Below are positions 1 to 5,223 of a stretch of 5,743 nucleotides of DNA, piece by piece (position 1 is the stretch's first letter; the number at the start of each line of letters is the position of its first letter). Below the pieces are notes generated by a model. That model ran no database searches. It had not been told where the DNA came from and saw only the letters and a list, made by a program, of their open reading frames with translations. Origin of the DNA: Bacteroidota bacterium (GTDB taxonomy: Bacteria > Bacteroidota > Bacteroidia > AKYH767-A > CANKSK01); the NCBI GenBank assembly GCA_947485425.1, contig CANKSK010000083.1, positions 1 through 5,743 on the forward strand. The letters are read 5' to 3'. The translations under genes and the position numbers were made by a program.

Positions 1-93
1 AACAATAAGCCTACTGTAACCTTTTCTAATGTTTCTGTTAATCATAATAATGGCAGTCCAAAGCTAGCTAACGGGAAATTGATTGTTCCATAG
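1..93 (+). CDS. C-terminal 30 residues of an unidentified protein (5' end outside window)
   Basis: Frame 1 is open from the first base to a TAG at 91-93, while the other two forward frames hit a stop within the first 20 bases. The visible tail reads NNKPTVTFSNVSVNHNN, then GSPKLANGKLIVP. It is a polar, beta-prone end with no T9SS sorting motif and no lipobox, and I do not recognise the family. A strong terminator begins about 20 bases after the stop. That supports a real gene end and shows the gene is probably transcribed separately from the operon starting at 436. The function cannot be inferred from this fragment. Confidence 0.72.
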   Translation, partial: NNKPTVTFSNVSVNHNNGSPKLANGKLIVP

Positions 94-113
94 TATAAAA
101 ATTTCTCTTATTG

Positions 114-150
114 AAGCCTTCATGAATGTATTTTCATGAAGGTTTTTTTT
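114..150 (+). terminator. Rho-independent terminator of the upstream partial gene
   Basis: The perfect 10-bp stem CCTTCATGAA (117-126) / TTCATGAAGG (133-142) has a 6-base loop. A G-U and A-U pairs extend it outward, and a run of T starts at 143. It lies just downstream of the TAG at 91-93. Confidence 0.9.
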
Positions 151-320
151 TAATATTGAAGCCAATGTCTTTGAAATAGCAGTCATTTATAAAACAGATA
201 GCAGATTGATAACTTCTTCAGATGGGTAAAAAAAAATCCGCAGAATGAAAACCAATGTAATCAAAGAAGATTTCTATTAAAAAAACAATCACACATAAAA
301 TAAGACTTTCTTTTATATGC

Positions 321-349
321 TTGACATATTTGTCACTTAAGAATATTAT
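321..349 (+). promoter_or_regulatory. Weak promoter/operator candidate upstream of the 436-2689 operon
   Basis: The gene-free stretch 152-435 is AT-rich and holds no supported ORF. Its most notable site is TTGACA (321-326), 17 bases, then TATTAT (344-349), which resembles an ordinary sigma-70 promoter. The TTGACA overlaps an inverted repeat TGACA-tatt-TGTCA (322-335), the size of a dimeric regulator site. Bacteroidota normally use a TAnnTTTG -7 box. CATATTTG (325-332) is one base off that pattern but has no TTG at the right distance upstream. The real start site is therefore uncertain, and any mRNA from here would carry a leader of about 80 bases. Confidence 0.25.
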
Positions 350-435
350 CATTAAAATTGCATTCTAGAAAACTTTATTCCCCCTTATCAATTCTTGCAT
401 GAGACGAATACTGTATGATTACCAAAACCTAAAAA

Positions 436-930
436 ATGTATATGCAAATGAATACCATCAAAACAAAATTATGGATGTTGCTGATATCCGGCATCTGCTT
501 TTCCTTTGCACAGGGGCAGACGGCCACAGTCAGCGCCGGAATGAATGCTAGTGGAAGCGGGGGTTCAGCAAGCTTCTCGGTGGGCCAACTCAATTATGTT
601 ACCCAATCGGGAACCAATGGATCTTCTGCCCAGGGCGTGCAGCAGCCGTATGAAATTTTCATTGTTTCCGTTCTTGAAAATCAGTACAACATTGCCCTCT
701 CGGTTTATCCAAACCCCACCGAAGGTAAAGTAAACCTGCAAGTAGGTGACTTTAAAAACAAAAAACTTTTTTATCAATTGCTTGACATGCAAGGACGCCT
801 GATAGAGAAAGCAGAGATTAGCGAAATGCAGACGGAATTGCCTATGCAAAATCTGCCGCAAGCAACGTATCTATTAAACATTTACCAAAACGAAAAAAAC
901 ATCCAATCTTTTAAAATCATCAAACACTAA
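436..930 (+). CDS. Small secreted protein with type IX secretion C-terminal sorting domain
   Basis: This 164-residue protein has an N-terminal signal peptide (charged NTIKTK, hydrophobic WMLLISGICFSFA, likely cleavage after Ala25 before QGQ). A short Gly/Ser-rich segment follows (about 33-73; GGSASFSVGQ then AQGVQQPYEI). The last about 76 residues match the T9SS type A sorting domain (Por_secre_tail/TIGR04183): VYPNPTEGKVNL at 90-101, LLDMQGRLI near 115-123 and a basic IIKH tail. In this family the domain takes the protein through the outer-membrane T9SS translocon and is usually removed on export. The mature cargo would be only about 50-60 residues, so it may be a short surface partner rather than an enzyme. 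Starts at 436, 442 and 448 are all possible; 436 follows an A-rich stretch, and 448 gives a tidier signal peptide. It lies 13 bases before the stalk protein gene, in an apparent operon. Confidence 0.9.
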   Translation: MYMQMNTIKTKLWMLLISGICFSFAQGQTATVSAGMNASGSGGSASFSVGQLNYVTQSGTNGSSAQGVQQPYEIFIVSVLENQYNIALSVYPNPTEGKVNLQVGDFKNKKLFYQLLDMQGRLIEKAEISEMQTELPMQNLPQATYLLNIYQNEKNIQSFKIIKH

Positions 931-943
931 TTACTAATTATCT

Positions 944-2689
944 ATGAAAAAATTTCTTCTTCCCCTATTTCTGGTCTGTCTGATTTTTTCCGCCATGGCA
1001 CAAGCACCGGATAAAATGAGCTACCAAACGGTTATCAGAGACCTCAACAATACCCTGCTCGTCAACCAACCGGTTAAAGTAAAAATAAGCTTGCTACAAG
1101 GAAGTTCAACGGGCTCTGCGGTGTATGTTGAAACCCAAAGCAAATCAACCAATGGCAATGGTTTGCTAAGCCTGGAAATTGGCTCAGGAGCGGTGGTTAG
1201 CGGCAGCATCGCCAGCATCAACTGGAGCAATGGTCCCTATTTTATCAAATCAGAAACAGACCCAAATGGAGGCAGCAACTACACCATTTCAGGAACCACA
1301 CAAATGCTCAGTGTACCCTATGCTTTGCATGCCAAATCAGCAGGCTCTGTGCTGAATCCAGAGTGGACAGAAACAAACGGAAATGTGTATAGAAGCACCG
1401 GATATGTGGGTATTGGAACTTCTAATCCTGAATATCCATTGCAAATTAGCTGGTCCGGACAAAGTGGTGCACAAAATGAAACCCGCGGAATTTCCGTATA
1501 TACCCAAGGACAAAACACGAACGGGTCTTATTTGAATCAAGGCATCTTTAGTCAATACAATTCAGATGTAACCGGAGGAAGATCCATCTGGGGCGTTGCT
1601 TCCGGTAATAACTTCGGTGTAGGTGTAGTAGGAGAGTCTGATGTTCGTGCCACATCGCAAGGGGTAAGTGGGTATTCACTTAGTAAAACAGGTGATGCAA
1701 ACAACAAAACAGGTGTTTTGGGATGGGCTCGTGGTGCCTGGGATGGCAGTGGAGCCGGAACCGGCAACCATTATGGTGTTTCCGGACTTTCTGAAGGCAG
1801 CAGCGGACAAGAAAGCTTTGGCGTTTTGGGTAGAGCACAAAGTGCTGCCACCAATAATTACGGAGCATGTGGCTTAAGCTTTGGATCAGGTACCCGTAAC
1901 TTTGGACTCAATGGAGAATCCTATGGAAAAGGCAATATCAATATTGGGGTAGCAGGTTTTGGAAGATCCAGCAAAGGCTCTTTGAATGTGGGCGTATATG
2001 GTGCTAGCATTCAAGACAGCGCAACTACCACCTATGGTGTATTTGCAGAAAATACAACCTCATCTATTTTGAGCTATCAAACAGCACTCTTTGCACATGC
2101 TGCCAATAACCCAAAACAAAATTTTTCTGTAGATGGAACTTCTGATTCTCCTGTTGGTGACAGCTATGGTATTACCGGATGGGCATATGGTGCCAATAAA
2201 AACTATGCAGTGTATGGATATACCAGCGGAGGCACAACAGCCTATGCAGGCTTCTTCGATGGTAATTTGCATTACACAGGTGCTTTGACAACACCATCAG
2301 ACAGAAGACTCAAATCAGATATCAAGCCGATGGTCAATGCGCTTTCCGCTTTGGAAAAAATCAATCCAGTTACCTATACCTTTAAAAAAGATATGGTAGA
2401 AAATCTACACCTCGATAACAAACCGCAATTTGGATTTATTGCCCAAGAGTTAGAGAGCGTTTTCCCTGATTTGGTAAAAGAAGAAAAAGCACCTGTTTTC
2501 AAGGTAACTTCGGAAACAAATGAAGCTGGAATGACCATCTCCAAAAAAGAATTGGAAAAATATGAGGAATACAAAGCCATCAACTACGTGGGTCTCATTC
2601 CTGTTCTCACCAAGGCCATTCAAGAGCAACAAGAGATGATTCAAAAACTTCAAAACAGAATAAAAGTATTGGAAGATCAAAGAAAATAA
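944..2689 (+). CDS. Secreted Gly-rich stalk protein with C-terminal S74 (tail fiber/intramolecular chaperone) domain
   Basis: This 581-residue protein has a signal peptide at 1-19 (AMA before QAP). The N-terminal beta domain (about 24-132: MSYQTVIRDLNNTLL, YFIKSETDPNGG, MLSVPYALHAKSAG) is typical of Bacteroidota 'tail fiber domain-containing' proteins. VGIGTSNPEYPLQI (155-168) leads into a long Gly-rich region (about 200-445) of irregular repeats such as YGVSG, FGVLG, IGVAGFG, VGVYG and YGITGWAYG, probably a fibrous and perhaps trimeric stalk. A peptidase S74 domain follows (about 451-555). SDRRLK places Ser452 and Lys457 at the spacing of the Ser-Lys cleavage pair known from endosialidase-type chaperone domains; QFGFIAQELESVFPDL and YKAINYVGLIPVL are also conserved family motifs. 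The end (about 553-581) is a predicted coiled coil. By family knowledge, S74 domains trimerise the chain and cut themselves off; I infer that here. There is no T9SS sorting tail, so its surface route is unknown. It is cotranscribed with the upstream T9SS cargo gene, and a strong terminator follows. Confidence 0.93.
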   Translation: MKKFLLPLFLVCLIFSAMAQAPDKMSYQTVIRDLNNTLLVNQPVKVKISLLQGSSTGSAVYVETQSKSTNGNGLLSLEIGSGAVVSGSIASINWSNGPYFIKSETDPNGGSNYTISGTTQMLSVPYALHAKSAGSVLNPEWTETNGNVYRSTGYVGIGTSNPEYPLQISWSGQSGAQNETRGISVYTQGQNTNGSYLNQGIFSQYNSDVTGGRSIWGVASGNNFGVGVVGESDVRATSQGVSGYSLSKTGDANNKTGVLGWARGAWDGSGAGTGNHYGVSGLSEGSSGQESFGVLGRAQSAATNNYGACGLSFGSGTRNFGLNGESYGKGNINIGVAGFGRSSKGSLNVGVYGASIQDSATTTYGVFAENTTSSILSYQTALFAHAANNPKQNFSVDGTSDSPVGDSYGITGWAYGANKNYAVYGYTSGGTTAYAGFFDGNLHYTGALTTPSDRRLKSDIKPMVNALSALEKINPVTYTFKKDMVENLHLDNKPQFGFIAQELESVFPDLVKEEKAPVFKVTSETNEAGMTISKKELEKYEEYKAINYVGLIPVLTKAIQEQQEMIQKLQNRIKVLEDQRK

Positions 2690-2705
2690 TCTTCTTTTCA
2701 ATTTT

Positions 2706-2747
2706 AAAAAAAGGCTAAAAAATAAGACATTTTTTAGCCTTTTTTTT
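2706..2747 (+). terminator. Strong, probably bidirectional terminator closing the 436-2689 operon
   Basis: A perfect 17-bp stem runs from 2706-2722 (seven A, GGCT, six A) to 2730-2746 (six T, AGCC, seven T). The 7-base loop is TAAGACA. It starts 17 bases after the stop of the stalk gene. A-runs on one side and T-runs on the other would allow termination in both directions. Confidence 0.95.
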
Positions 2748-2844
2748 GTGCTGATTTGATAGGGATAAGAAAAAAAAATAGGTTCATTCCATTGTCACTT
2801 TGACCTTACATGACAAAATATTTTTCCCATTTTTAATCGTAACA

Positions 2845-2999
2845 AAAATGAATGAAGGTATGCGCAGTGCCCCACTGCGCTTGAAACAAAAGGCCTCTAT
2901 CCGTTTTGAATATTGAAGGACTATCAATCAGATACTTTTCCATCCACCATTCTCCCAGCCCAACATTTTTTTATTTTTTTCAGCGACAAAGAACTAGGG
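2845..2999 (+). repeat. Intergenic repeat element, copy 1 (short form)
   Basis: This stretch shares its two ends with 4527-4752. The left 54 bases (2845-2898) align without gaps to 4527-4580, with 44 of 54 identical by my count, including the 19-base AAAATGAATGAAGGTATGC and the AACAAA..GGCCTCT block. The right end shares AACA, a T-rich tract ending in TTTTCAGC (2962-2984), then GAACTAGGG (2991-2999). Inside the left block is a perfect hairpin GCGCAGTG-ccc-CACTGCGC (2862-2880). The middle (about 2912-2960) is not obviously related to copy 2 and is about 70 bases shorter. Unlike copy 2, it lacks GAGGCC and GCATAC in its right half, so it looks like a deleted or diverged version. The flanking stretch 2748-2844 holds nothing I can name apart from a weak TTGTCA/TGACAA inverted repeat (2792-2816). 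Confidence 0.75.
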
Positions 3000-3010
3000 G
3001 TAAGACCGCA

Positions 3011-3054
3011 TCGCAAAATCATTTTTAATATTAAAAATAAATGTATTTTTGCGA
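3011..3054 (+). promoter_or_regulatory. Bacteroidota-type -7 box within nested palindromes
   Basis: TATTTTTG (3044-3051) fits the TAnnTTTG -7 consensus. No clear TTG -33 element is visible at 17-23 bases upstream; that position is taken by an 18-bp perfect AT palindrome (3021-3038, centre AATATT). TCGCAAAA (3011-3018) and TTTTGCGA (3047-3054) form an outer 8-bp inverted repeat, and the latter overlaps the -7 box. Transcription would start near 3057 and give a leader of about 50 bases before the ATG at 3110. This probably serves the small ORF and the lipoprotein gene at 3283. Confidence 0.5.
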
Positions 3055-3109
3055 AAAATTTCTTGCTAAGAAGGGACCACTTGACATTCACTCTCTCACC
3101 ACCATCCCC

Positions 3110-3256
3110 ATGAAATTCTTTCGCAACAAATTCTCTCCCATCCTGATGGGAACAGTAATGCTTCACGGTGCATGTACCAAACAATCCTCAGTTGGTATGA
3201 CCTGTAGCAAATACAATGTAAAGTATCAAATTACCCGTAGAATCTATTTGTTATAG
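3110..3256 (+). CDS. Small 48-residue secreted or lipoprotein-like ORF, unknown function
   Basis: The ORF starts MKFFRNKF, followed by a hydrophobic run (SPILMGTVML) and HGACTKQSS. That is the layout of a signal peptide with a possible lipidated Cys at residue 21, although His at -3 makes a poor lipobox. The rest is short (GMTCSKYNVKYQI, then TRRIYLL) and contains a second Cys. The same frame is open back to an ATG at 3041, but that start lies on the -7 box, so 3110 is preferred. The -7 box lies about 60 bases upstream, and the lipoprotein gene starts 26 bases after the stop, so the two are probably cotranscribed. It may be a real small envelope protein, a remnant of a longer lipoprotein gene, or a leader ORF. 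I do not recognise any family. Confidence 0.45.
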   Translation: MKFFRNKFSPILMGTVMLHGACTKQSSVGMTCSKYNVKYQITRRIYLL

Positions 3257-3282
3257 CACTTACAACCAAATAAAATAAACCC

Positions 3283-4500
3283 ATGAAAAACATATTCATC
3301 ACCTTGCTATGTGTGATTACTATTCTATCATGCAAAAAAGAAACCACAACGACACCTGGAACCACCACCAGCGGAGGAACTACGACTAGCGGAGGCTCCA
3401 CGACAGGAGGAGGCACTACCACCAGCGGAGGCACCACAACAGGAGGCACCACAACAGGAGGAGGTACAGGGTCATTGCCGGCCACCTATTCCATCACACA
3501 CAACGGAGCCAGTTTTTTAAGCAAGAGCTACTCCTACGCCACCAATGACGGACTGTATTTTTATACGGAAACGACTGATTTCAACACGATGAAAAAAGTC
3601 GGACACGTTACCAAGTACATTGCTGGCAGCAGCCTGAAAGACTCCCTCAATATGGATTCGACAGTTTTTTCTTTTTATCCCATGTCGTTTTACAATGAGA
3701 GCAATAGGGAATTCTGCATCGTATGGCTGAACAGCAAGAATAACTATTCTACTCCCCAGCAAAAATATTACGTATGGTCCATGAACAACGGGCGTCCCAT
3801 CAGCGAAAACGATGTTCCTGCCAACAAGTACCAGTTTGAGATGATGATTCCGAATAATTATCTCGGCGGAATGTTTGCGATTAACAATTGTCTGCCGCAC
3901 GATAGCATTGCCATACGGGATAATGACGTGAAATCTTTCGACTGTTTTACGGATGTTCCGACAAGCAATGCGAACTACAACTATTCGGGGATACTAATCA
4001 ATAAGGACAAGAATTACCTGTACATGAAAGATGCCCAAAAGATTTACAAAATCAATTTTCAGGAGGTATCACAGGTCTACGACTTCAGCCAATACGGCCC
4101 GGGTTCGATTAAAGGAATGATTGAATACGACAACATCATCTGGGTAGCTTATGAAAATTCCGTGTACAAGATCGATGGCAGCACGGTTACCAAGGAATTC
4201 GATTTTCAAAGGACAGAAGCCAATGAACAGACGGTCCCTTTGGATCCGATCTGCACCAATGGAACGCATATCTTTACTTATGAAGGGAAAAAATATACCA
4301 TAACCGGAATGCATTCCGCATCAATCTATTTGGGCGACAGATCGAGCATGTCTGCTGCCGACCAAGCCAAATACGATCTGCTGAAATCAAAACTTGTATA
4401 TGGCGGGTTGCGGTGTTCCTACAATGGTGCTGCCAAAACATACATCTATCAGTCTTATTACAACTCCAACGAAATACTCGAACTGGAACCTAGAATGTAA
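3283..4500 (+). CDS. Outer-membrane lipoprotein with Thr/Gly linker and propeller-like repeats, unknown function
   Basis: This 405-residue protein begins with a clear lipoprotein signal peptide (MKNIFITLLCVITILSC; lipidated Cys17). The following KKE resembles, but does not fully match, the Lys plus acidic-residue signal that sends Bacteroidota lipoproteins to the cell surface. Residues about 21-64 are a flexible linker of TTTSGG/TTTGG units. The globular part (about 65-405) is rich in Tyr, Asn, Ser and aromatics. Two adjacent stretches look like related beta-propeller blades: YLYMKDAQKIYKINF..QVYDFS (about 245-269) and IIWVAYENSVYKIDG..KEFDFQ (about 285-309); GTHIFTYEGKKYTITG (327-342) may be a third. 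I see no catalytic motif. Cys145, Cys203, Cys221, Cys324 and Cys378 could form disulfides. It sits 26 bases after the 48-residue ORF, and the repeat element copy 2 starts 26 bases after its stop. A binding or adhesion role is only a guess. Confidence 0.9.
   Translation: MKNIFITLLCVITILSCKKETTTTPGTTTSGGTTTSGGSTTGGGTTTSGGTTTGGTTTGGGTGSLPATYSITHNGASFLSKSYSYATNDGLYFYTETTDFNTMKKVGHVTKYIAGSSLKDSLNMDSTVFSFYPMSFYNESNREFCIVWLNSKNNYSTPQQKYYVWSMNNGRPISENDVPANKYQFEMMIPNNYLGGMFAINNCLPHDSIAIRDNDVKSFDCFTDVPTSNANYNYSGILINKDKNYLYMKDAQKIYKINFQEVSQVYDFSQYGPGSIKGMIEYDNIIWVAYENSVYKIDGSTVTKEFDFQRTEANEQTVPLDPICTNGTHIFTYEGKKYTITGMHSASIYLGDRSSMSAADQAKYDLLKSKLVYGGLRCSYNGAAKTYIYQSYYNSNEILELEPRM
3358..3474 (+). repeat. 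Degenerate Thr/Gly-encoding repeat tract within the lipoprotein gene
   Basis: This tract encodes residues about 26-64 as TTTSGG, TTTGG and similar units with mixed Thr and Gly codons. It contains one exact 15-bp tandem duplication, GGAGGCACCACAACA at 3427-3441 and 3442-3456. The 15-bp unit keeps the frame, so gain or loss would change only the linker length. Confidence 0.85.
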
Positions 4501-4526
4501 AAGAATTCCCCCTTGTGAAGCGCAGC

Positions 4527-4752
4527 AAAATGAATGAAGGTATGCTTGGTGTACCACTAAGCTTTTAACAAATGGCCTCTGTTGTTTGAATTGAAATCCT
4601 GTTGACATTGTATTCAAAATATACAAATTTATCACTTAAATAATCGTGTCCGTATTCTTTTTTATAACGACCGGAGGCCTATAAAAAAAGGGTGTAGCGG
4701 GATGCATACGCTCAACATTTTTTTATTTATTTTCAGCTAAGACGAACTAGGG
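4527..4752 (+). repeat. Intergenic repeat element, copy 2 (long form, nested inverted repeats)
   Basis: This is the second copy of the element at 2845-2999, sharing AAAATGAATGAAGGTATGC (4527-4545), the GGCCTCT block (4574-4580), TTTGAAT (4585-4591), the T-rich tract ending TTTTCAGC (4714-4737) and GAACTAGGG (4744-4752). The short hairpin is GCTTGGTG-tac-CACTAAGC (4544-4562), with one G-U pair. This copy also has matching blocks in inverted order on its right side: GAGGCC (4674-4679) against GGCCTC (4574-4579), and GCATAC (4704-4709) against GTATGC (4540-4545). The right arm continues, reverse-complemented, as AAAATGTTGAGCGTATGC, close to the left end. The two halves could therefore fold into one long imperfect stem, as in a MITE or a structured RNA. 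It contains no transposase or other ORF. Confidence 0.75.
4544..4566 (+). terminator. Possible terminator of the lipoprotein gene inside repeat copy 2
   Basis: The 8-bp hairpin 4544-4551/4555-4562 is followed directly by TTTT, 44 bases after the lipoprotein stop. The T-run is short and copy 1 has only TT here, so termination may be a side effect of the repeat structure. No better terminator lies between 4500 and 4780. Confidence 0.35.
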
Positions 4753-4779
4753 AAAAATAATCTTTTTTCAAATAATTTT

Positions 4780-4808
4780 AATCCGCTGTATTGCTACAGC
4801 GGATTTTT
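4780..4808 (+). terminator. Rho-independent terminator-like hairpin
   Basis: A perfect 11-bp stem, AATCCGCTGTA (4780-4790) / TACAGCGGATT (4795-4805), has the loop TTGC and is followed by T to 4808. It lies 28 bases after the end of repeat copy 2 and just before the gene at 4828. It could end transcripts arriving from the lipoprotein gene or from the repeat. It also overlaps a candidate promoter for the next gene. Confidence 0.75.
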
Positions 4809-4819
4809 GTTTACCTTTA
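4791..4819 (+). promoter_or_regulatory. Candidate Bacteroidota promoter for the 131-residue gene
   Basis: TTG (4791-4793), an 18-base spacer, and TACCTTTA (4812-4819) match the TTG / TAnnTTTG promoter layout except for the last base. The TTG is the hairpin loop of the terminator-like stem. Transcription would start near 4824-4826, leaving almost no leader before the ATG at 4828. Confidence 0.5.
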
Positions 4820-4827
4820 AATAAAAA

Positions 4828-5223
4828 ATGAGTGATAGAAACCAATTCATAAAAGCGTTCCGTGGGGAAGCATTGGGAGCAATTCTTTCTGAAACATCCT
4901 CTGAGGAATACCTTCAAAATCAAATACTTCGCCCGATTTTAAAGTTTCAAAATGACCTTTTTATTGAAATTTTCAAAAACTATATTCTTAAAAGCAAAGC
5001 TAATTTTGAATCTTTCACTCTTGATAAAAAAATGCAATTCATAGAAAACAGCATTCAAAACGACATGAAATTCCGAAGTTTGCTAATTGGAATTGTAGTG
5101 GGTCTTTTTACGATCGATGACTATATACTGTATTCCCAAAATGCTTCTGCCCTAAACAAACGAATTGCGACCATGTTAATAGAACGACTGAAAAGCCAGA
5201 TTCAGCTGTTTGATTTGGGGTGA
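4828..5223 (+). CDS. Small cytosolic helical protein, conserved hypothetical in Bacteroidota
   Basis: This 131-residue protein has no signal peptide and is mostly predicted helix. Its features are FRGEALGAIL (11-20), YLQNQILRPILKFQNDLFIEIF (about 28-49), FTLDKKMQFIENSIQNDMKFRSLLIGIVVGLFT (about 63-95) and SALNKRIATMLIERLKSQIQLF (107-128). From memory, similar proteins of about 130 residues in Flavobacteriia are often labelled 'glyoxalase'. That name is not supported here: there is no His in the whole protein, and I see no VOC-fold metal-binding pattern. The hydrophobic patch at 85-94 is too short and too embedded in polar sequence for a confident membrane segment. The ATG at 4828 follows AAATAAAAA and is the first Met in the frame. 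No neighbour suggests a pathway, and its promoter appears to be its own. The function is unknown. Confidence 0.85.
   Translation: MSDRNQFIKAFRGEALGAILSETSSEEYLQNQILRPILKFQNDLFIEIFKNYILKSKANFESFTLDKKMQFIENSIQNDMKFRSLLIGIVVGLFTIDDYILYSQNASALNKRIATMLIERLKSQIQLFDLG

Noticed and set aside
944..2689. Prophage tail-fibre gene
   Set aside because: The S74 domain recalls phage tail spikes. However, the protein has a signal peptide, a Bacteroidota N-terminal domain and a T9SS-cargo neighbour, and no phage genes are present in the window.
2913..3113. Plus-strand 66-codon ORF across the right end of repeat copy 1
   Set aside because: It crosses the T-rich tract, the palindrome and the promoter box, has no signal or domain, and overlaps the better-supported 48-codon ORF in another frame.
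3358..3474. CRISPR-like or noncoding satellite repeat
   Set aside because: The units are degenerate, contiguous and in frame with the lipoprotein coding sequence; no spacers exist.
3231..3485. Minus-strand 84-codon ORF with Val/Pro repeats
   Set aside because: It is the antisense shadow of the Thr/Gly tract of the lipoprotein gene; the Pro/Val repeat is simply the complement of Thr/Gly codons.
3517..3900. Minus-strand 127-codon ORF inside the lipoprotein gene
   Set aside because: It lies wholly antisense to a gene with a clear lipoprotein signal peptide, and shows no start context or recognisable family.
4527..4752. Retron msr-msd RNA (because of flanking inverted repeats)
   Set aside because: No reverse transcriptase is encoded nearby, and a second copy exists between unrelated genes, which fits a dispersed repeat better.
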